From NCBI GenBank assembly GCA_963835495.1, contig CAWIFQ010000003.1, forward strand, positions 868,001-932,000: a stretch of DNA of 64,000 nt. Reading direction: 5' to 3'. The notes under the pieces are model-generated. The model worked only from the letters and a program-made list of their open reading frames with translations. It had not been told where the DNA came from and did no database searches. The DNA is from Acaudatibacter sp963835495. GTDB taxonomy: Bacteria > Pseudomonadota > Alphaproteobacteria > Caulobacterales > Caulobacteraceae. A program made the translations under genes and the position numbers. This document shows, piece after piece, positions 1 to 9,277 of the stretch (position 1 is its first letter; every line of letters begins with the position of its first letter).

Positions 1-1362
1 GCCGGCGAGGCGGTTGCGCACGCCATCGGCCAGCGCTTCAAGCCCTGTCGCACCCTGGTGCTGGCCGGTCCCGGCAACAACGGCGGCGACGCCTATGTCG
101 TCGCCCGGCTGCTGAAGGGCGCCGGCTTCGAGGTGCGGCTGGAAGCGCTGGCGCCGCCCAAGACCGACGACGCCAAGGCCGCCGCGGCCGCCTGGGACGG
201 CGAGACCCATCCTTTGCGCGGCGGCTTCGGTGACGCCGAGCTGATCGTCGTCGGCCTGTTCGGCGCCGGTCTCGACCGGCCGCTCACCGGCGAGGCGCTG
301 CGCCTGGCGCGGCTCTCGCAGCGCCATCCCGAACGCATCGTCGCCATCGACCTGCCGAGCGGGCTCTCCGGCGACACCGGCAAGCCGATGGGGGAGGCGG
401 CGTTCCACGCCGGCCTGACCGTCACCTTCCATCGCCGCAAGATCGGCCACGTGCTGCAGCCGGGCCGCGACTACTGCGGCGAGGTCGTTGTCGCCGACAT
501 TGGCCTTGGCAACACCGCCACGACGCTGTTCGAGAACACGCCCGACCTCTGGGGCGCGAAATTCCCCTGGCCCAAGGTCGCCGCCTACAAGCAGTCGCGC
601 GGGCGGCTGATCGTGGTCAGCGGCGAGGCCTGGCGGACCGGTGCGGCGCGGCTGGCGGCGCGGGCGGGGCTGCGCATCGGCGCCGGCCTCGTCACCGTGC
701 TGTCACCGCCCGAGGCGCTGGCGGTCAACGCCGCCCACCTGGAAGCGGTGATGCTGGCGCCGTTCGACACCGACCAGGAGTTGGCGGAGGCGGCCGAGGC
801 GGCGGAGGCGGCGGTGATCGGGCCGGCGGCCGGCGTCAACGACGAGACCCTGGCCAATGTGCTGGCGCTGGCCAGCACCGGTGCGGCGCTGGTGATCGAC
901 GCCGACGCGCTCACCGTGTTCCGCGACGACCCGGACGAGCTATTCAGCGCGCTCGACCGCGACGATGTGCTCACCCCCCATCCGGGCGAGTTCGAGCGGG
1001 TGTTCCCGGGCCTGCTCAAGGGCGCCGTCAACAAGGTCGAGGCGGCGCGCGAGGCGGCCCGGCGCGCCGGGGCCGTGGTGCTGGTCAAGGGCGCCGACAC
1101 CGTGATCGCCGCGCCGGACGGTCGCGCGGCCGTCAACCTCAACGGCGTGCCGTGGCTCGCCACCGCCGGCTCGGGCGACACGCTCGCCGGCTTCATCGGC
1201 GGCCTTCTGGCGCAGGGCATGGACAGCTTCGAGGCCGCCTGCGCCGGGGTGTGGATCCACGCCGAAGCCGGCGCCGCGTTCGGGCCCGGCCTGATCGCCG
1301 AGGACCTGCCCGGACTTGCGCCCAGGGTGCTCGCCGACCTACTGAATTGTCAGAAGGGGTGA
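1..1362 (+). CDS. nnr: Bifunctional NAD(P)H-hydrate epimerase / ADP-dependent dehydratase, 5' end missing
   Basis: Repairs damaged NADHX/NADPHX in the cytoplasm: the N-terminal domain epimerises the hydrate and the C-terminal domain dehydrates it with ADP or ATP. The frame is open from base 1, so the true start lies before the window; an internal GTG at 58 is not the start because conserved sequence precedes it. Visible motifs are GPGNNGGD in the epimerase domain, DLPSGLSGDTG, then TPHPGEF, KGADTVIA and GSGDTLAG of the ribokinase-like dehydratase domain. Both halves are complete apart from the missing N-terminus. The family assignment is firm. Confidence 0.93.
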   Translation, partial: AGEAVAHAIGQRFKPCRTLVLAGPGNNGGDAYVVARLLKGAGFEVRLEALAPPKTDDAKAAAAAWDGETHPLRGGFGDAELIVVGLFGAGLDRPLTGEALRLARLSQRHPERIVAIDLPSGLSGDTGKPMGEAAFHAGLTVTFHRRKIGHVLQPGRDYCGEVVVADIGLGNTATTLFENTPDLWGAKFPWPKVAAYKQSRGRLIVVSGEAWRTGAARLAARAGLRIGAGLVTVLSPPEALAVNAAHLEAVMLAPFDTDQELAEAAEAAEAAVIGPAAGVNDETLANVLALASTGAALVIDADALTVFRDDPDELFSALDRDDVLTPHPGEFERVFPGLLKGAVNKVEAAREAARRAGAVVLVKGADTVIAAPDGRAAVNLNGVPWLATAGSGDTLAGFIGGLLAQGMDSFEAACAGVWIHAEAGAAFGPGLIAEDLPGLAPRVLADLLNCQKG

Positions 1363-1379
1363 GTCCCGAGATTCGGGAC
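1363..1379 (+). terminator. Short hairpin after nnr stop
   Basis: A perfect 6-bp stem (GTCCCG/CGGGAC, loop AGATT) begins at the base after the nnr stop codon. It has no T-run, so it is at best a weak or Rho-assisted terminator. Confidence 0.35.
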
Positions 1380-1434
1380 CTTCGGGGACACTAGAGGCCG
1401 GCGCCGCGCCGCCAAGGCCGCTTCAGGAGATCGC

Positions 1435-2055
1435 ATGATCCGACCCATCCACGCCCGGTCCATCAAGGTTTGGGCCGTCGCGCTCGTCGCCGCCGCGCTC
1501 GCCTTCGCCGGCGGCGCGGCCGAAGCGCGCGTCCATCACCGCCATCACGCCGCCGCGGCCACCGCGCCGGCCGAGGTGTGCGGCCGCCATCATCGCCACT
1601 GCCATCCGGCGAAGCCGACGGCCGCGACCGCCCAGGTCTGCGACCGTCACCACCGCCACTGCCATCCCGCGGTGGCCGGGGCGACGGCGACGGCTCAGGT
1701 CTGCGATCGCCATCACCGCCACTGCCACCCGGCGGCCGCAGCTGCGCCGGCCCAGGTCTGCGACCGCCACCATCGGCACTGCCATCCGGCGGCGACCACG
1801 CCGGCGACCAAGGTGGTCTGCGGCCGTCACCATCGCCACTGCCACGCCGTGACGGCGGCGTCGCCTTCGCCAAAGCTGGTCTGCGGCCGTCACCATCGCC
1901 ACTGCCACGCGGTCGTCGAGACGCGCCATCGCCGCCACGTCGCCAGTGTCGCCGCGCCCGCGGCGCCAGCCGACACCGCCGGCGACAACGGCATGTGCAA
2001 GTCGGTCCGCATCCACGGCGAGTGGGTGCAGCGCTGCCACTTCCCTGGCCAGTAG
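1435..2055 (+). CDS. Secreted His/Cys-rich hexa-repeat protein
   Basis: A 206-residue protein with a Sec-type signal peptide (positive start, hydrophobic residues 12-24, AEA-like cleavage near 30-33). The mature part carries six copies of a C-[GD]-R-H-H-R-H-C-H unit separated by 9-13 residues of Ala/Thr/Pro, followed by a C-terminal CKS...EWVQRCHF tail with two more cysteines. The start at 1435 follows a GGAG-type ribosome site. I do not recognise the family. The dense His and paired Cys suggest a periplasmic metal-binding or metal-buffering role, which is inference. A small secreted protein at 48614-48811 shares the HHRHC motif. Confidence 0.7.
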   Translation: MIRPIHARSIKVWAVALVAAALAFAGGAAEARVHHRHHAAAATAPAEVCGRHHRHCHPAKPTAATAQVCDRHHRHCHPAVAGATATAQVCDRHHRHCHPAAAAAPAQVCDRHHRHCHPAATTPATKVVCGRHHRHCHAVTAASPSPKLVCGRHHRHCHAVVETRHRRHVASVAAPAAPADTAGDNGMCKSVRIHGEWVQRCHFPGQ

Positions 2056-2120
2056 CAGAGGCTCGCGCCTAGCGGGCTTCGGCGCGGCCTGCTAGGCGTC
2101 GCCGGACCGAGGGTGCTCGG

Positions 2121-2206
2121 GCGGATGTGGCGGAACTGGTAGACGCACTGGATTTAGGTTCCAGCGCCGTAAGGCGTGGAGGTTCGAGTTCCTCTCATCC
2201 GCACCA
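2121..2206 (+). tRNA. tRNA-Leu (anticodon UAG)
   Basis: Acceptor stem GCGGATG/CATCCGC, D arm, anticodon stem CTGGA/TCCAG with anticodon TAG at 2155-2157, a long variable arm typical of class II tRNAs, T arm with GGTTCGAGTTC and a genome-encoded CCA at 2204-2206. Confidence 0.97.
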
Positions 2207-2291
2207 TCCTGCCTCGCGTCGCGGCTACGGCTCCTCGCCACCCGCCTCTTGAGGCTGTCAGAGCTGCGTGACATAAGGGCCGCTCGTTTCG

Positions 2292-2335
2292 CGCCGCCGG
2301 CCAGGACGCTTCTTGGCGGCGGCGTTGTCTTTTTT
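2292..2335 (+). terminator. Rho-independent terminator between tRNA-Leu and tig
   Basis: Stem CGCCGCC (2292-2298) pairs with GGCGGCG (2315-2321). It is followed after a short GC stretch by a run of six T at 2330-2335. It lies 42 bases before the tig start. Confidence 0.5.
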
Positions 2336-2376
2336 GCAGGTCCGCGGCGTCGCGGGCCGCGCCGAGGTTCAAAGCG

Positions 2377-3931
2377 ATGCAGGTAACGCAGATTTCGGGC
2401 GAAGGCCTGAGCCGGGTCTACGGGATCAAGGTGGGCGCCGACGAGCTGGGCGCCAAGCTGGAGGCCAAGATCGCCGAGATCGCGCCGCGCATGAACCTGC
2501 GCGGCTTCCGCCCCGGCAAGGTGCCTCCGGCGCACGTGCGGCGCATCTACGGCAAGGCGCTGATGGGCGAGGTGGTCGAGCAGACCCTCGACGAAACCAG
2601 CAAGCAGGTGCTGGAGGACAACGGCCTGCGCATCGCCGCCCAGCCCGATCTGAAGCCGCAGTCCAACATGGACGAGGTGATCGCCGGCCACGAGGATCTC
2701 GCCTACGAGCTCAACGTCGAAGTGATGCCGGACTTCGAGCCGGTCGACCCCGCCGGCCTGAAGCTGGAGCGGCCGGTCTACACCCCCTCCGAAGCCGAGG
2801 TGACCGAGGCGCTGGACGAGCTGGCCAAGCAGAGCCGCACCTACGAGAGCCGGGAGGGCAAGAACGCCAAGGCGCAGGACGGCGACCAGGTGACGATCGA
2901 CTTCGTCGGCCGCATCGACGGCGAGGCGTTCGAGGGCGGCACGGCGCAAGACGCCCAGCTGGTGCTGGGCTCGGGCCAGTTTATCCCCGGCTTCGAAGAG
3001 CAGCTGGTCGGCCACAAGGCCGGCGACGAGGTGCTGGTGAAGGTGACCTTCCCGCAGGAATACAGCGTCGAGCGGCTGAAGGGCGCGGGCGCCGAATTCA
3101 CCACCCAGATCAAGGAAGTGAAGGCGCCGGTCGAAGCCGCCGCCGATAACGCGCTCGCCGAGCGCCTCGGCATGGGCGACCTCGACGCGCTGAAGAATGC
3201 GCTGAAGGTCAACCTGGAGAGCCAGTACGCCGGCGCGACGCGGATGAAGGTCAAGCGCGCGCTGCTGGACCAGCTCGACACCGCCCACGACTTCCCGCTG
3301 CCGCCGCGCATGGTCGAGGCCGAGTTCGATGGCATCTGGCGCCAGGTCGAGGCCGAGAAGGAGCGCGGCGAGCTGGCCGCGGAAGACCAGGGCAAGTCCG
3401 ACGACGAGCTGAAGGCCGAGTACCGCAAGATCGCCGAGCGCCGGGTGCGCCTTGGCCTGATCCTGGCCGAGATCGGCCGCAGGGCCAACGTCACCGTGAC
3501 CGAGCAGGAGCTCGGCGAGGCGATGCGCCAGGAAGCGATGCGCTACGGGGCGCAGGCGCAGCAGATCTTCGACCTGATGAAGAACAATCCGAACGCCCAG
3601 GCGCAGATGCGCGCGCCGATCTTCGAGGAGAAGGTGGTCGACCTGATCCTCGGCCAGGCGGCCGTCACCGACAAGTCGGTGACCAAGGACGAGCTGATGG
3701 CCGAGGACGATCTGCCGGAGGGCTACGGCGAGGCCGAACCGAAGGCCAAGGCGAAGAAACCGGCGGCGAAAGCCAAGGCCAAGGCCGCCGAGCCGGCCGA
3801 GGAAGCTGCGGCCGCCGAAGCCGAAGCGCCGAAGAAGAAGGCGCGCCGCCAAGCCAAAGGCCGAAGCCGCCGCCGAGCCCGAAGCGGCGCCGGCCAAGCC
3901 GAAGCGCGCGGCCAAGGCCAAGCCGGAGTAA
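2377..3931 (+). CDS. tig: Trigger factor, ribosome-associated chaperone (frameshift near the 3' end)
   Basis: Ribosome-bound peptidyl-prolyl isomerase and chaperone for nascent chains. It starts MQVTQISGEGLSRVY and keeps the ribosome-binding signature GFRPGKVP, then the FKBP-type PPIase core (DGDQVTIDFVGRIDGE...LGSGQFIPGFEEQLVG) and the helical C-terminal domain. The tail is a Lys/Ala/Glu-rich low-complexity extension. The starting frame runs on into clpP, but with one extra base near 3845 removed the Ala/Lys/Pro tail continues in the next frame and stops with KPE at 3929-3931. I take that as the true end. The indel is probably a sequence error, because the protein is near-universal. Confidence 0.93.
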
Positions 3932-4051
3932 CGCCGATCTTTTTTGCAGCCCGGTCCAAAGGTTGCATCGCCTTGGCTGCGACGCGATATCCAGCGCCAC
4001 ACCGGTCGCGCTCGAACGACCGGACCCGCATTCATCTGAAGGGCTTTCCGC

Positions 4052-4690
4052 ATGCGTGACTTCTGGGGCGACGACACCCCCGCCAGTTCCATGAACCTCG
4101 TCCCCATGGTGGTGGAGCAATCCAGCCGCGGCGAGCGGGCGTTCGACATCTTTTCGCGCCTGCTGCGCGAACGGGTGATCTTCCTCAACGGCCCGGTCGA
4201 GGACGGCATGACCGCGCTGATCTGCGCTCAGCTGCTCTATCTCGAGAGCGAGAACCCGAAGAAGCAGATCGACATGTACATCAACTCGCCGGGCGGCGTG
4301 GTGACCAGCGGTCTCGCGATCTACGACACCATGCAGTACATCAAGAGCCCGGTCTCGACCGTCTGCATGGGCATGGCCGCCTCGATGGGCTCGTTCCTGC
4401 TGATGGCCGGCGAGCCGTCGCTGCGCATCGCCCTGCCCAACGCCCGCATCATGGTGCACCAGCCCTCGGGCGGCTTCCAGGGCAAGGCCAGCGACATCGA
4501 GCGCCACGCCGAGGACATCATCAAGACCAAGCGCCGCCTCAACGAGCTCTACGCCAAGCACTGCGGGCGCACCTACGAAGAGGTCGAACGCACCCTCGAC
4601 CGCGACAGCTTCATGAGCGCCGAAGAGGCCAAGGAGTGGGGCATCGTCGACCACATCTTCGAGACCCGCACCGAAACCGCGGCCGGGTAG
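4052..4690 (+). CDS. clpP: ATP-dependent Clp protease proteolytic subunit
   Basis: Serine protease that forms the tetradecameric chamber used by ClpX and ClpA. It has 212 residues with the catalytic triad Ser111 (GMAASMG), His136 (MVHQPSGG) and Asp185 (LDRD). The N-terminal MNLVPMVVEQ stretch resembles Caulobacter ClpP. It follows tig by 120 bases in the same direction. In relatives clpX lies close by; here the clpX start is about 22 kb away at 26765. Confidence 0.98.
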   Translation: MRDFWGDDTPASSMNLVPMVVEQSSRGERAFDIFSRLLRERVIFLNGPVEDGMTALICAQLLYLESENPKKQIDMYINSPGGVVTSGLAIYDTMQYIKSPVSTVCMGMAASMGSFLLMAGEPSLRIALPNARIMVHQPSGGFQGKASDIERHAEDIIKTKRRLNELYAKHCGRTYEEVERTLDRDSFMSAEEAKEWGIVDHIFETRTETAAG

Positions 4691-4696
4691 GGCGCT

Positions 4697-5143
4697 TTGG
4701 CCGGGGGGCCCGAAATCGCGGCGACCGAGCTTCGGCTGCGCCTGCTGCGCGACGGCGACGCCCCGGCCACCAACCCGCTGGCCGACGACTATGTGTTCGG
4801 CCTGCAGGACACCAAACAGACCATCCACCCGGCCGCGCGCCAGGCCGACGGCAAGCTGGCGTGGGACTTCGCCGTCACCGTAAAGCCGGCGCCCGACGAC
4901 GGCCGGCCGATCTTCTCCGGCCCGTTCGCCAGCGGTCCGCGCGACGACCGCTTCGTCTATCTGTCCTGGCGCTCGCTGGCGCGCGGCGACTACATCAACC
5001 GCGTCAAGGCGCGCCTTTGCGACATCGACTGGCCGCTGATCCGCGCCGCCGAGGCCTCCGGGCGCCCCCTGGTCGCCGACATGACCGGCCGGCCCCCTGG
5101 CGGCGGCCGCGTGCCGGTCAGGTGGCGCGTGGCGGACGCCTGA
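4697..5143 (+). CDS. DUF5990 family protein
   Basis: A cytoplasmic protein of up to 148 residues with the family pattern GLQDTK...WDF.VTV...DF.GP...G...DRFVYLSW and a C-terminal VRWRV strand. Function is unknown. It follows clpP by six bases and may be co-transcribed. The frame opens with TTG at 4697, which is uncertain; no in-frame ATG gives the conserved N-terminal strand. Confidence 0.7.
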   Translation: MAGGPEIAATELRLRLLRDGDAPATNPLADDYVFGLQDTKQTIHPAARQADGKLAWDFAVTVKPAPDDGRPIFSGPFASGPRDDRFVYLSWRSLARGDYINRVKARLCDIDWPLIRAAEASGRPLVADMTGRPPGGGRVPVRWRVADA

Positions 5144-5150
5144 GCGCCCC

Positions 5151-5771
5151 TCAGCGCGGCGTCGCCGAGCCCCAGTAGTTGTACCCCGCCCAGCGCGGCG
5201 TGCCGGGCAGGTACATCGTCTCGATCCCTTCGATCTCGAAGCCGGCGCCGGCCACCATCGCCGGGATGTCGCGGGTCAGGTGACAGCCGCCGCCGATGAC
5301 GCGCCAGAACGGCTCGATCCGCGCCTGGCTGCGGCGCACGTCCTCGTCCGGCGCGCGGCCATGTTCGCAGAACAGCAGTCGCCCGCCCGGCCGTAGCGCT
5401 CGCCTGGCCCCCTCCAGCGCGGCGACTCCGTCCGGGATGGTGCACAGGCTGTAGGTGACCAGCACCGTGTCCACGCTGGCCGCCGGCAGCGACAGCGTCT
5501 CGGCCGTCTCGGCCAGGATCTCCACCGGCAGGTCGCTCTCCGCCGCCGCCTTGCGCGAGCGGACCAGCATGCCGGCCGAGGGTTCCAGCGCGAACAGCCG
5601 GGTCACCTTGGCGCGGTCGTAGTGCGGCAGGTTGAGCCCGGTGCCGAAGCCCAGCTCCAGCACCACCCCCTCGGCCAGCGGGACCACCTTCTCGCGCTGC
5701 TTGCGGATCGGCTTGGCCCCGCAGGCCATCCCGATCAGCGGCGGGACGATGTAACGGTCATAGAAACCCAT
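5151..5771 (-). CDS. Class I SAM-dependent methyltransferase
   Basis: A 206-residue Rossmann methyltransferase with motif I LELGFGTGLNLPHY, an acidic residue ending strand 2 (ALEPS) and a post-motif LRPGGRLLFCEHG. The ATG at 5771 is preceded by GGGGAGA and begins MGFYDRYIVPPL, the usual start of this UbiE/METTL7-like group; an upstream ATG at 5879 would add unrelated residues. The substrate cannot be told; small lipophilic thiols, phospholipids or quinones are possible. It is divergent from the TIR gene at 5900. Confidence 0.87.
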   Translation of the reverse strand: MGFYDRYIVPPLIGMACGAKPIRKQREKVVPLAEGVVLELGFGTGLNLPHYDRAKVTRLFALEPSAGMLVRSRKAAAESDLPVEILAETAETLSLPAASVDTVLVTYSLCTIPDGVAALEGARRALRPGGRLLFCEHGRAPDEDVRRSQARIEPFWRVIGGGCHLTRDIPAMVAGAGFEIEGIETMYLPGTPRWAGYNYWGSATPR

Positions 5772-5899
5772 CGGTCTGTCTCCCCAGCGGCCCCGAGGCC
5801 GCCCGCCCCACGATAGTACGCCGCGCCGCGCCTGCAACTTCCCCCCGGCGCCCCCGGCCGGTAGGGTGAGCGCCGTCACCAGAGGCGCGACGCGGCGGC

Positions 5900-7639
5900 A
5901 TGTCCGACGTCTTCATCTCCTACGCCCGTTCCACCTCGGCCAGGGCCGCGCAGATAGCCGAGGCCCTGCGCGCCCTCGGCTACCACGTCTGGCGCGACGA
6001 TGAGCTGCCGGCGCACCGCGGCTTCGCCGACGTGATCGAGGAGCGCCTGGCGGCGGCCAAGGCGGTCGTCGTGGTCTGGTCCGCCGAGGCGGTGCGCTCC
6101 GAATGGGTGCAGTCGGAGGCCGACCGCGCCCGCGTCGGCCGCAAGCTGGTGCAGCTCTCGCTCGACGGCGCGCCGCTGCCGATGCCGTTCGACCGCATCC
6201 AGTGCGCCGACCTGGCGGCCTGGAACGGCGAGGCGGACGCCCCCGGCTGGCGCAAGGTGGTCAACTCGATCGCCGCCCTCACCGCCGGCGACCCGGCCGC
6301 GACGCCGTCTCCCCCGAGGTCCGCCCCGGCCCCGCGCCGGGTCAGCGTCTGCGTGCTGCCGTTCGCCAACATGAGCGGCGATCCCGAGCAGGACTACTTC
6401 AGCGACGGCATCACCGAGGACATCATCACCGACCTGACCAAGGTCTCGGCCCTCACCGTCGCCTCGCGCAACACCGCCTTCACCTTCAAGGGCCGCAAGG
6501 TCGGCGTCGCCGAAGTGGCGCGCCAGCTGGGCGTCACCCACGTGCTGGAAGGCAGCGTGCGCAAGGCCGGCGCCCGCGTGCGCATCACCGCCCAACTGGT
6601 CGCCGAGGCCAGCGACAGCCACGTCTGGGCCGAGCGCTACGACCGCGACCTGGACGACATCTTCGCCCTGCAGGACGAGATCAGCGAGGCCATCGTCGCG
6701 GCGCTGAAACTGCAACTGCTGCCGGCTGAGAAGAAGGCGATCGAGAAGCGCGGCGACGGCAGCGCCGAGGCCTACGACCTCTACCTGATGGCGCGGCAGT
6801 ACTTCGTGACCGGCAAGTCCGACATGGCGGCGGCCGAGCGCCTGCTGCGCCGCGCGACCCAGATCGACCCCGACTACGCCCGCGCCTGGGCGTTGCTCGC
6901 CGCGGCGCAGGGCGCCCTGCGCCACTGGCAGGAGCAGGCCGACGTCGATCCGCTGGCGGCGATCGAGCGGGCGCTGGCGCTGGATCCGGACCTCGCCGAG
7001 GCGCACTCGGTCAAGGCCGCCTACCTCGCCGCCAACGGCCAGGGCGCCGAGGCGCTGGCCGAATCCGAGATCGCCGTCCGGCTCGACCCCGGCTCGTTCC
7101 AGGCCAACTTCGGCGCCGCGCACCGCCACTACAACCTGGGCCAGTTCCACCAGGCGGCGACCTATTTCGAGAAGGCCGTCGCGCTCGAGCCGACCCACTT
7201 CGACGGCGCCACCATGCTGTTCTGCTGCTACGCCGCCCTCGGCGACGCGGAAGGCGTCCGCCGCGCCGCCGCCGTCGCGTTCGAGCGCGCCGAGGCCGCC
7301 GTGGCCCAGGACCCTGGCAACGGCGCGGCCATGGGCGCGGCAGCGTTCTCGCTGGCGGCCCTGGGCGAGGCCGAGCGCGCCAAGGGCTGGGCGCGCCGGG
7401 CCATGCTGGTCGACCCGGAAAACCTGATGATGCGGCTCAACCTGGCCTGCGCCTTCAGCCGCCACCTGGGCGACGCCGACGCCGCGCTGGACCTGCTGGC
7501 GCCGGTGGTCCCGCGCCTCTCCGCCGCCGTGCTCGGCCAGGTCAAATCCGACCCGGACTTCGACCCGATCCGCGCCGACCTCCGCTTCGTCGCCCTGGTC
7601 GCCGAGGCCGAACAGCGCCTGGCCGGCGGCCCCCCTTAG
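5900..7639 (+). CDS. TIR domain - TolB-like domain - TPR protein
   Basis: A 579-residue soluble protein with three parts. Residues 1-130 are a TIR domain (DVFISYARST..., then SAEAVRSEWVQSE). The W69-x3-E73 spacing matches the catalytic Glu of TIR NAD hydrolases. Residues about 148-275 are the TolB N-terminal/FlgO-like domain (VLPFANMSGDPEQDYFSDGITEDI...LEGSVRKAG). Residues about 285-579 are tetratricopeptide repeats. The last two parts closely match the protein at 56744-58543, which has an OmpR-type winged helix in place of TIR. It may sense a signal through the TolB/TPR part and act through TIR, but this is inference. No obvious defence partner is adjacent. Confidence 0.88.
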   Translation: MSDVFISYARSTSARAAQIAEALRALGYHVWRDDELPAHRGFADVIEERLAAAKAVVVVWSAEAVRSEWVQSEADRARVGRKLVQLSLDGAPLPMPFDRIQCADLAAWNGEADAPGWRKVVNSIAALTAGDPAATPSPPRSAPAPRRVSVCVLPFANMSGDPEQDYFSDGITEDIITDLTKVSALTVASRNTAFTFKGRKVGVAEVARQLGVTHVLEGSVRKAGARVRITAQLVAEASDSHVWAERYDRDLDDIFALQDEISEAIVAALKLQLLPAEKKAIEKRGDGSAEAYDLYLMARQYFVTGKSDMAAAERLLRRATQIDPDYARAWALLAAAQGALRHWQEQADVDPLAAIERALALDPDLAEAHSVKAAYLAANGQGAEALAESEIAVRLDPGSFQANFGAAHRHYNLGQFHQAATYFEKAVALEPTHFDGATMLFCCYAALGDAEGVRRAAAVAFERAEAAVAQDPGNGAAMGAAAFSLAALGEAERAKGWARRAMLVDPENLMMRLNLACAFSRHLGDADAALDLLAPVVPRLSAAVLGQVKSDPDFDPIRADLRFVALVAEAEQRLAGGPP

Positions 7640-7670
7640 CGCGCCGCCGCGGCGCAACGCGGCTGCAACA

Positions 7671-7690
7671 TCACCGATAATCACCGATAA
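7671..7690. repeat. Tandem 10-bp duplication
   Basis: TCACCGATAA occurs twice head to tail just after the TIR gene. It is AT-rich compared with its surroundings. Confidence 0.6.
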
Positions 7691-7869
7691 TAACGGCGCC
7701 CGAATTGTGGCGCCGCCCACGCCGCCCGGCGCGTTTCCCTCCAATCCACGATGTCAAAGACCCGCCGCCGCAAGGCGGCGCGACCGCCGAGAGGTCGGCC
7801 AATTCAAGCCCCCGTCAAGCCCGCGCCTACGGGTTGGACATCCCGCCCTGTCGTTCCGACCCAAGGAAC

Positions 7870-8003
7870 GAACCGCGGAGATCGCGGAGATACGCGGAGC
7901 GGGGCGTTGATCCGGCGAAGCCCTACGCATAGTCGGCGGCCGCCGTTGAGCCACAGACCTGCGAGCGATACTCGCTCGCTCCGCGTATCTATCTCCGCGG
8001 TTC
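7870..8003. repeat. Imperfect inverted repeat, 134 bp, in a gene-free stretch
   Basis: The left arm 7870-7901 and right arm 7977-8003 are complementary except for a 5-base CGCGG bulge in the left arm; the arms end in GAACCGCGGAGAT. The stretch 7640-8067 contains no convincing gene, and this element is its main structure. It could be a mobile intergenic palindrome or a transcription terminator between the convergent TIR and DUF1345 genes. Confidence 0.6.
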
Positions 8004-8067
8004 AATTTCTTGCGCGCCCGAAGCCGAGCGCCGATCCCCACCGCATGCTCTCCTCGGCCGCCCCCCA

Positions 8068-8751
8068 CTAACCCCCCACCACCGACGCCAGGATGTTGAT
8101 CCCCAGCGCCAGCACCATGGTGTTGAAGAAGAACGCCAGCAGCGAGTGGAACGTCACCAGCCGGCGGAAGCGGCTGGTGGTGATGTTGAAGTCCGACACC
8201 TGCGCCGAGGCGCCGATGCAGACGGCCATGTAGCCGAAATCGGTATAGTTCTTCGGCGCCTGGCCGGGAAACTTCACGCCCCGGTCCATCTTGCCGTCGG
8301 CGTCGCCGTCGCCGAAGTAGCGGTGCGCGTAGTGGACGGTGAATACCGCCTGCACCACCAACCACCCCAGCACCAGCGTCGAGACCGAGAACATCCAGGC
8401 CCAGGCGGGCGCCGCCGGCATGTGCGCCGCCGCCGCCTTGCCCTCCCGCAGCGCGAGCACCGTCGCCCCCAGGCTGGCCGCCACCGCCGACAGCAGGATC
8501 GCCGTCGTCAGCCACTGCCCCTCGTCCTCCCACGCCGCCCGCCGCCGCACCCGCGCCTCGTCGTCATGCCAGATCATCCACAACGTCGTCGCCAGATAGG
8601 CGACGCTGGCGCCGTTCCAGGCGATCAGCGCCGACAGCCCCGGCGGCAGCGCAAGCGACCGCACCCCGACCCAGGTCGCGACGCCCGCGGCCCCGCCGAG
8701 AATGACGCGCCAGCGGCGCAGGAGGATCGGTGGGCGATGGGGCGGGGGCAT
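8068..8751 (-). CDS. DUF1345 family inner-membrane protein
   Basis: 227 residues with about five transmembrane segments and the DUF1345 C-terminal signature: FTVHYAHRY, NYTDFGYMAVCIGASAQVSD, and FHSLLAFFFNTMVLALGIN. Function is unknown. It stands alone between a repeat region and a degraded patch. Confidence 0.85.
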   Translation of the reverse strand: MPPPHRPPILLRRWRVILGGAAGVATWVGVRSLALPPGLSALIAWNGASVAYLATTLWMIWHDDEARVRRRAAWEDEGQWLTTAILLSAVAASLGATVLALREGKAAAAHMPAAPAWAWMFSVSTLVLGWLVVQAVFTVHYAHRYFGDGDADGKMDRGVKFPGQAPKNYTDFGYMAVCIGASAQVSDFNITTSRFRRLVTFHSLLAFFFNTMVLALGINILASVVGG

Positions 8752-8838
8752 TGGGGTTCCTTGCTGCGCTCGCGTGTGCAGTACCGCCGGCGCGGCCGCG
8801 CTGGGAACGCGCTGGAGCGGCAGTGGATGCCACAGGAC

Positions 8839-9108
8839 TCACGCGACGAAGACATCTGTCCGGTGGTGAGCCAGATATCCTCGCTGTCGACCCGTAAACT
8901 CGCTCGTCCGCCAAATCGCGGGCGCTTCGGAGACGCCGAACCGCTCCCAGGCCAGATGGCCAAGGCCAAGGCGTTGCACGTCCTCGGGATCAACTCTGGA
9001 TGACTTGATGACCTCGCCGTCGTCGCGAAAGCTGATGAACCCGCGATCGAAGAGATGATCGGCGAGCGGTCTGATTGTGATTGACCCACCAGAATTGCGA
9101 CATGCCAC
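8839..9108 (-). pseudogene. C-terminal remnant of an HNH endonuclease
   Basis: The 89-residue frame holds the end of the common HNH nuclease module (IRPLADHLFDRGFISFRDDGEVI...SRVDPEDV...YLAHHRTDVF) but lacks the upstream HNH core with its zinc-binding and catalytic residues. No continuation is visible in the three minus-strand frames up to 9277. It begins a patch (8.84-9.99 kb) of lower GC and less biased codon use than its neighbours, consistent with transferred and decaying DNA. Confidence 0.5.
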
Positions 9109-9277
9109 CGCAGGTTAGCCTGAAGCGTCAAGGCCCGCGACTGGCTAGCCGCGGCAGCAATCTCAGGCGCCGTCAGCCCGTTCCTCAGCGAAATTAACGC
9201 TCGCCCCGCCAACTCAAGGGAAAGTCCCCGAAGTTGTGAATGGCGAGGAGCGCGCGCATGGTTGAAGGAGTGGGGAG

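Noticed and set aside
1560..1920. Regularly spaced DNA repeats resembling a CRISPR array
   Set aside because: The units are in frame, of unequal spacing, encode the C-x-R-H-H-R-H-C-H motif, and lack palindromic repeat structure and cas genes.
2092..4209. 705-codon open frame antisense to tig and clpP
   Set aside because: No recognisable domains; low-complexity Leu/Gly/Arg composition; it covers two certain genes on the other strand.
8625..9212. 195-codon minus-strand frame overlapping the HNH remnant
   Set aside because: A different frame from the HNH-like sequence; Ser/Arg-rich shadow without domains.
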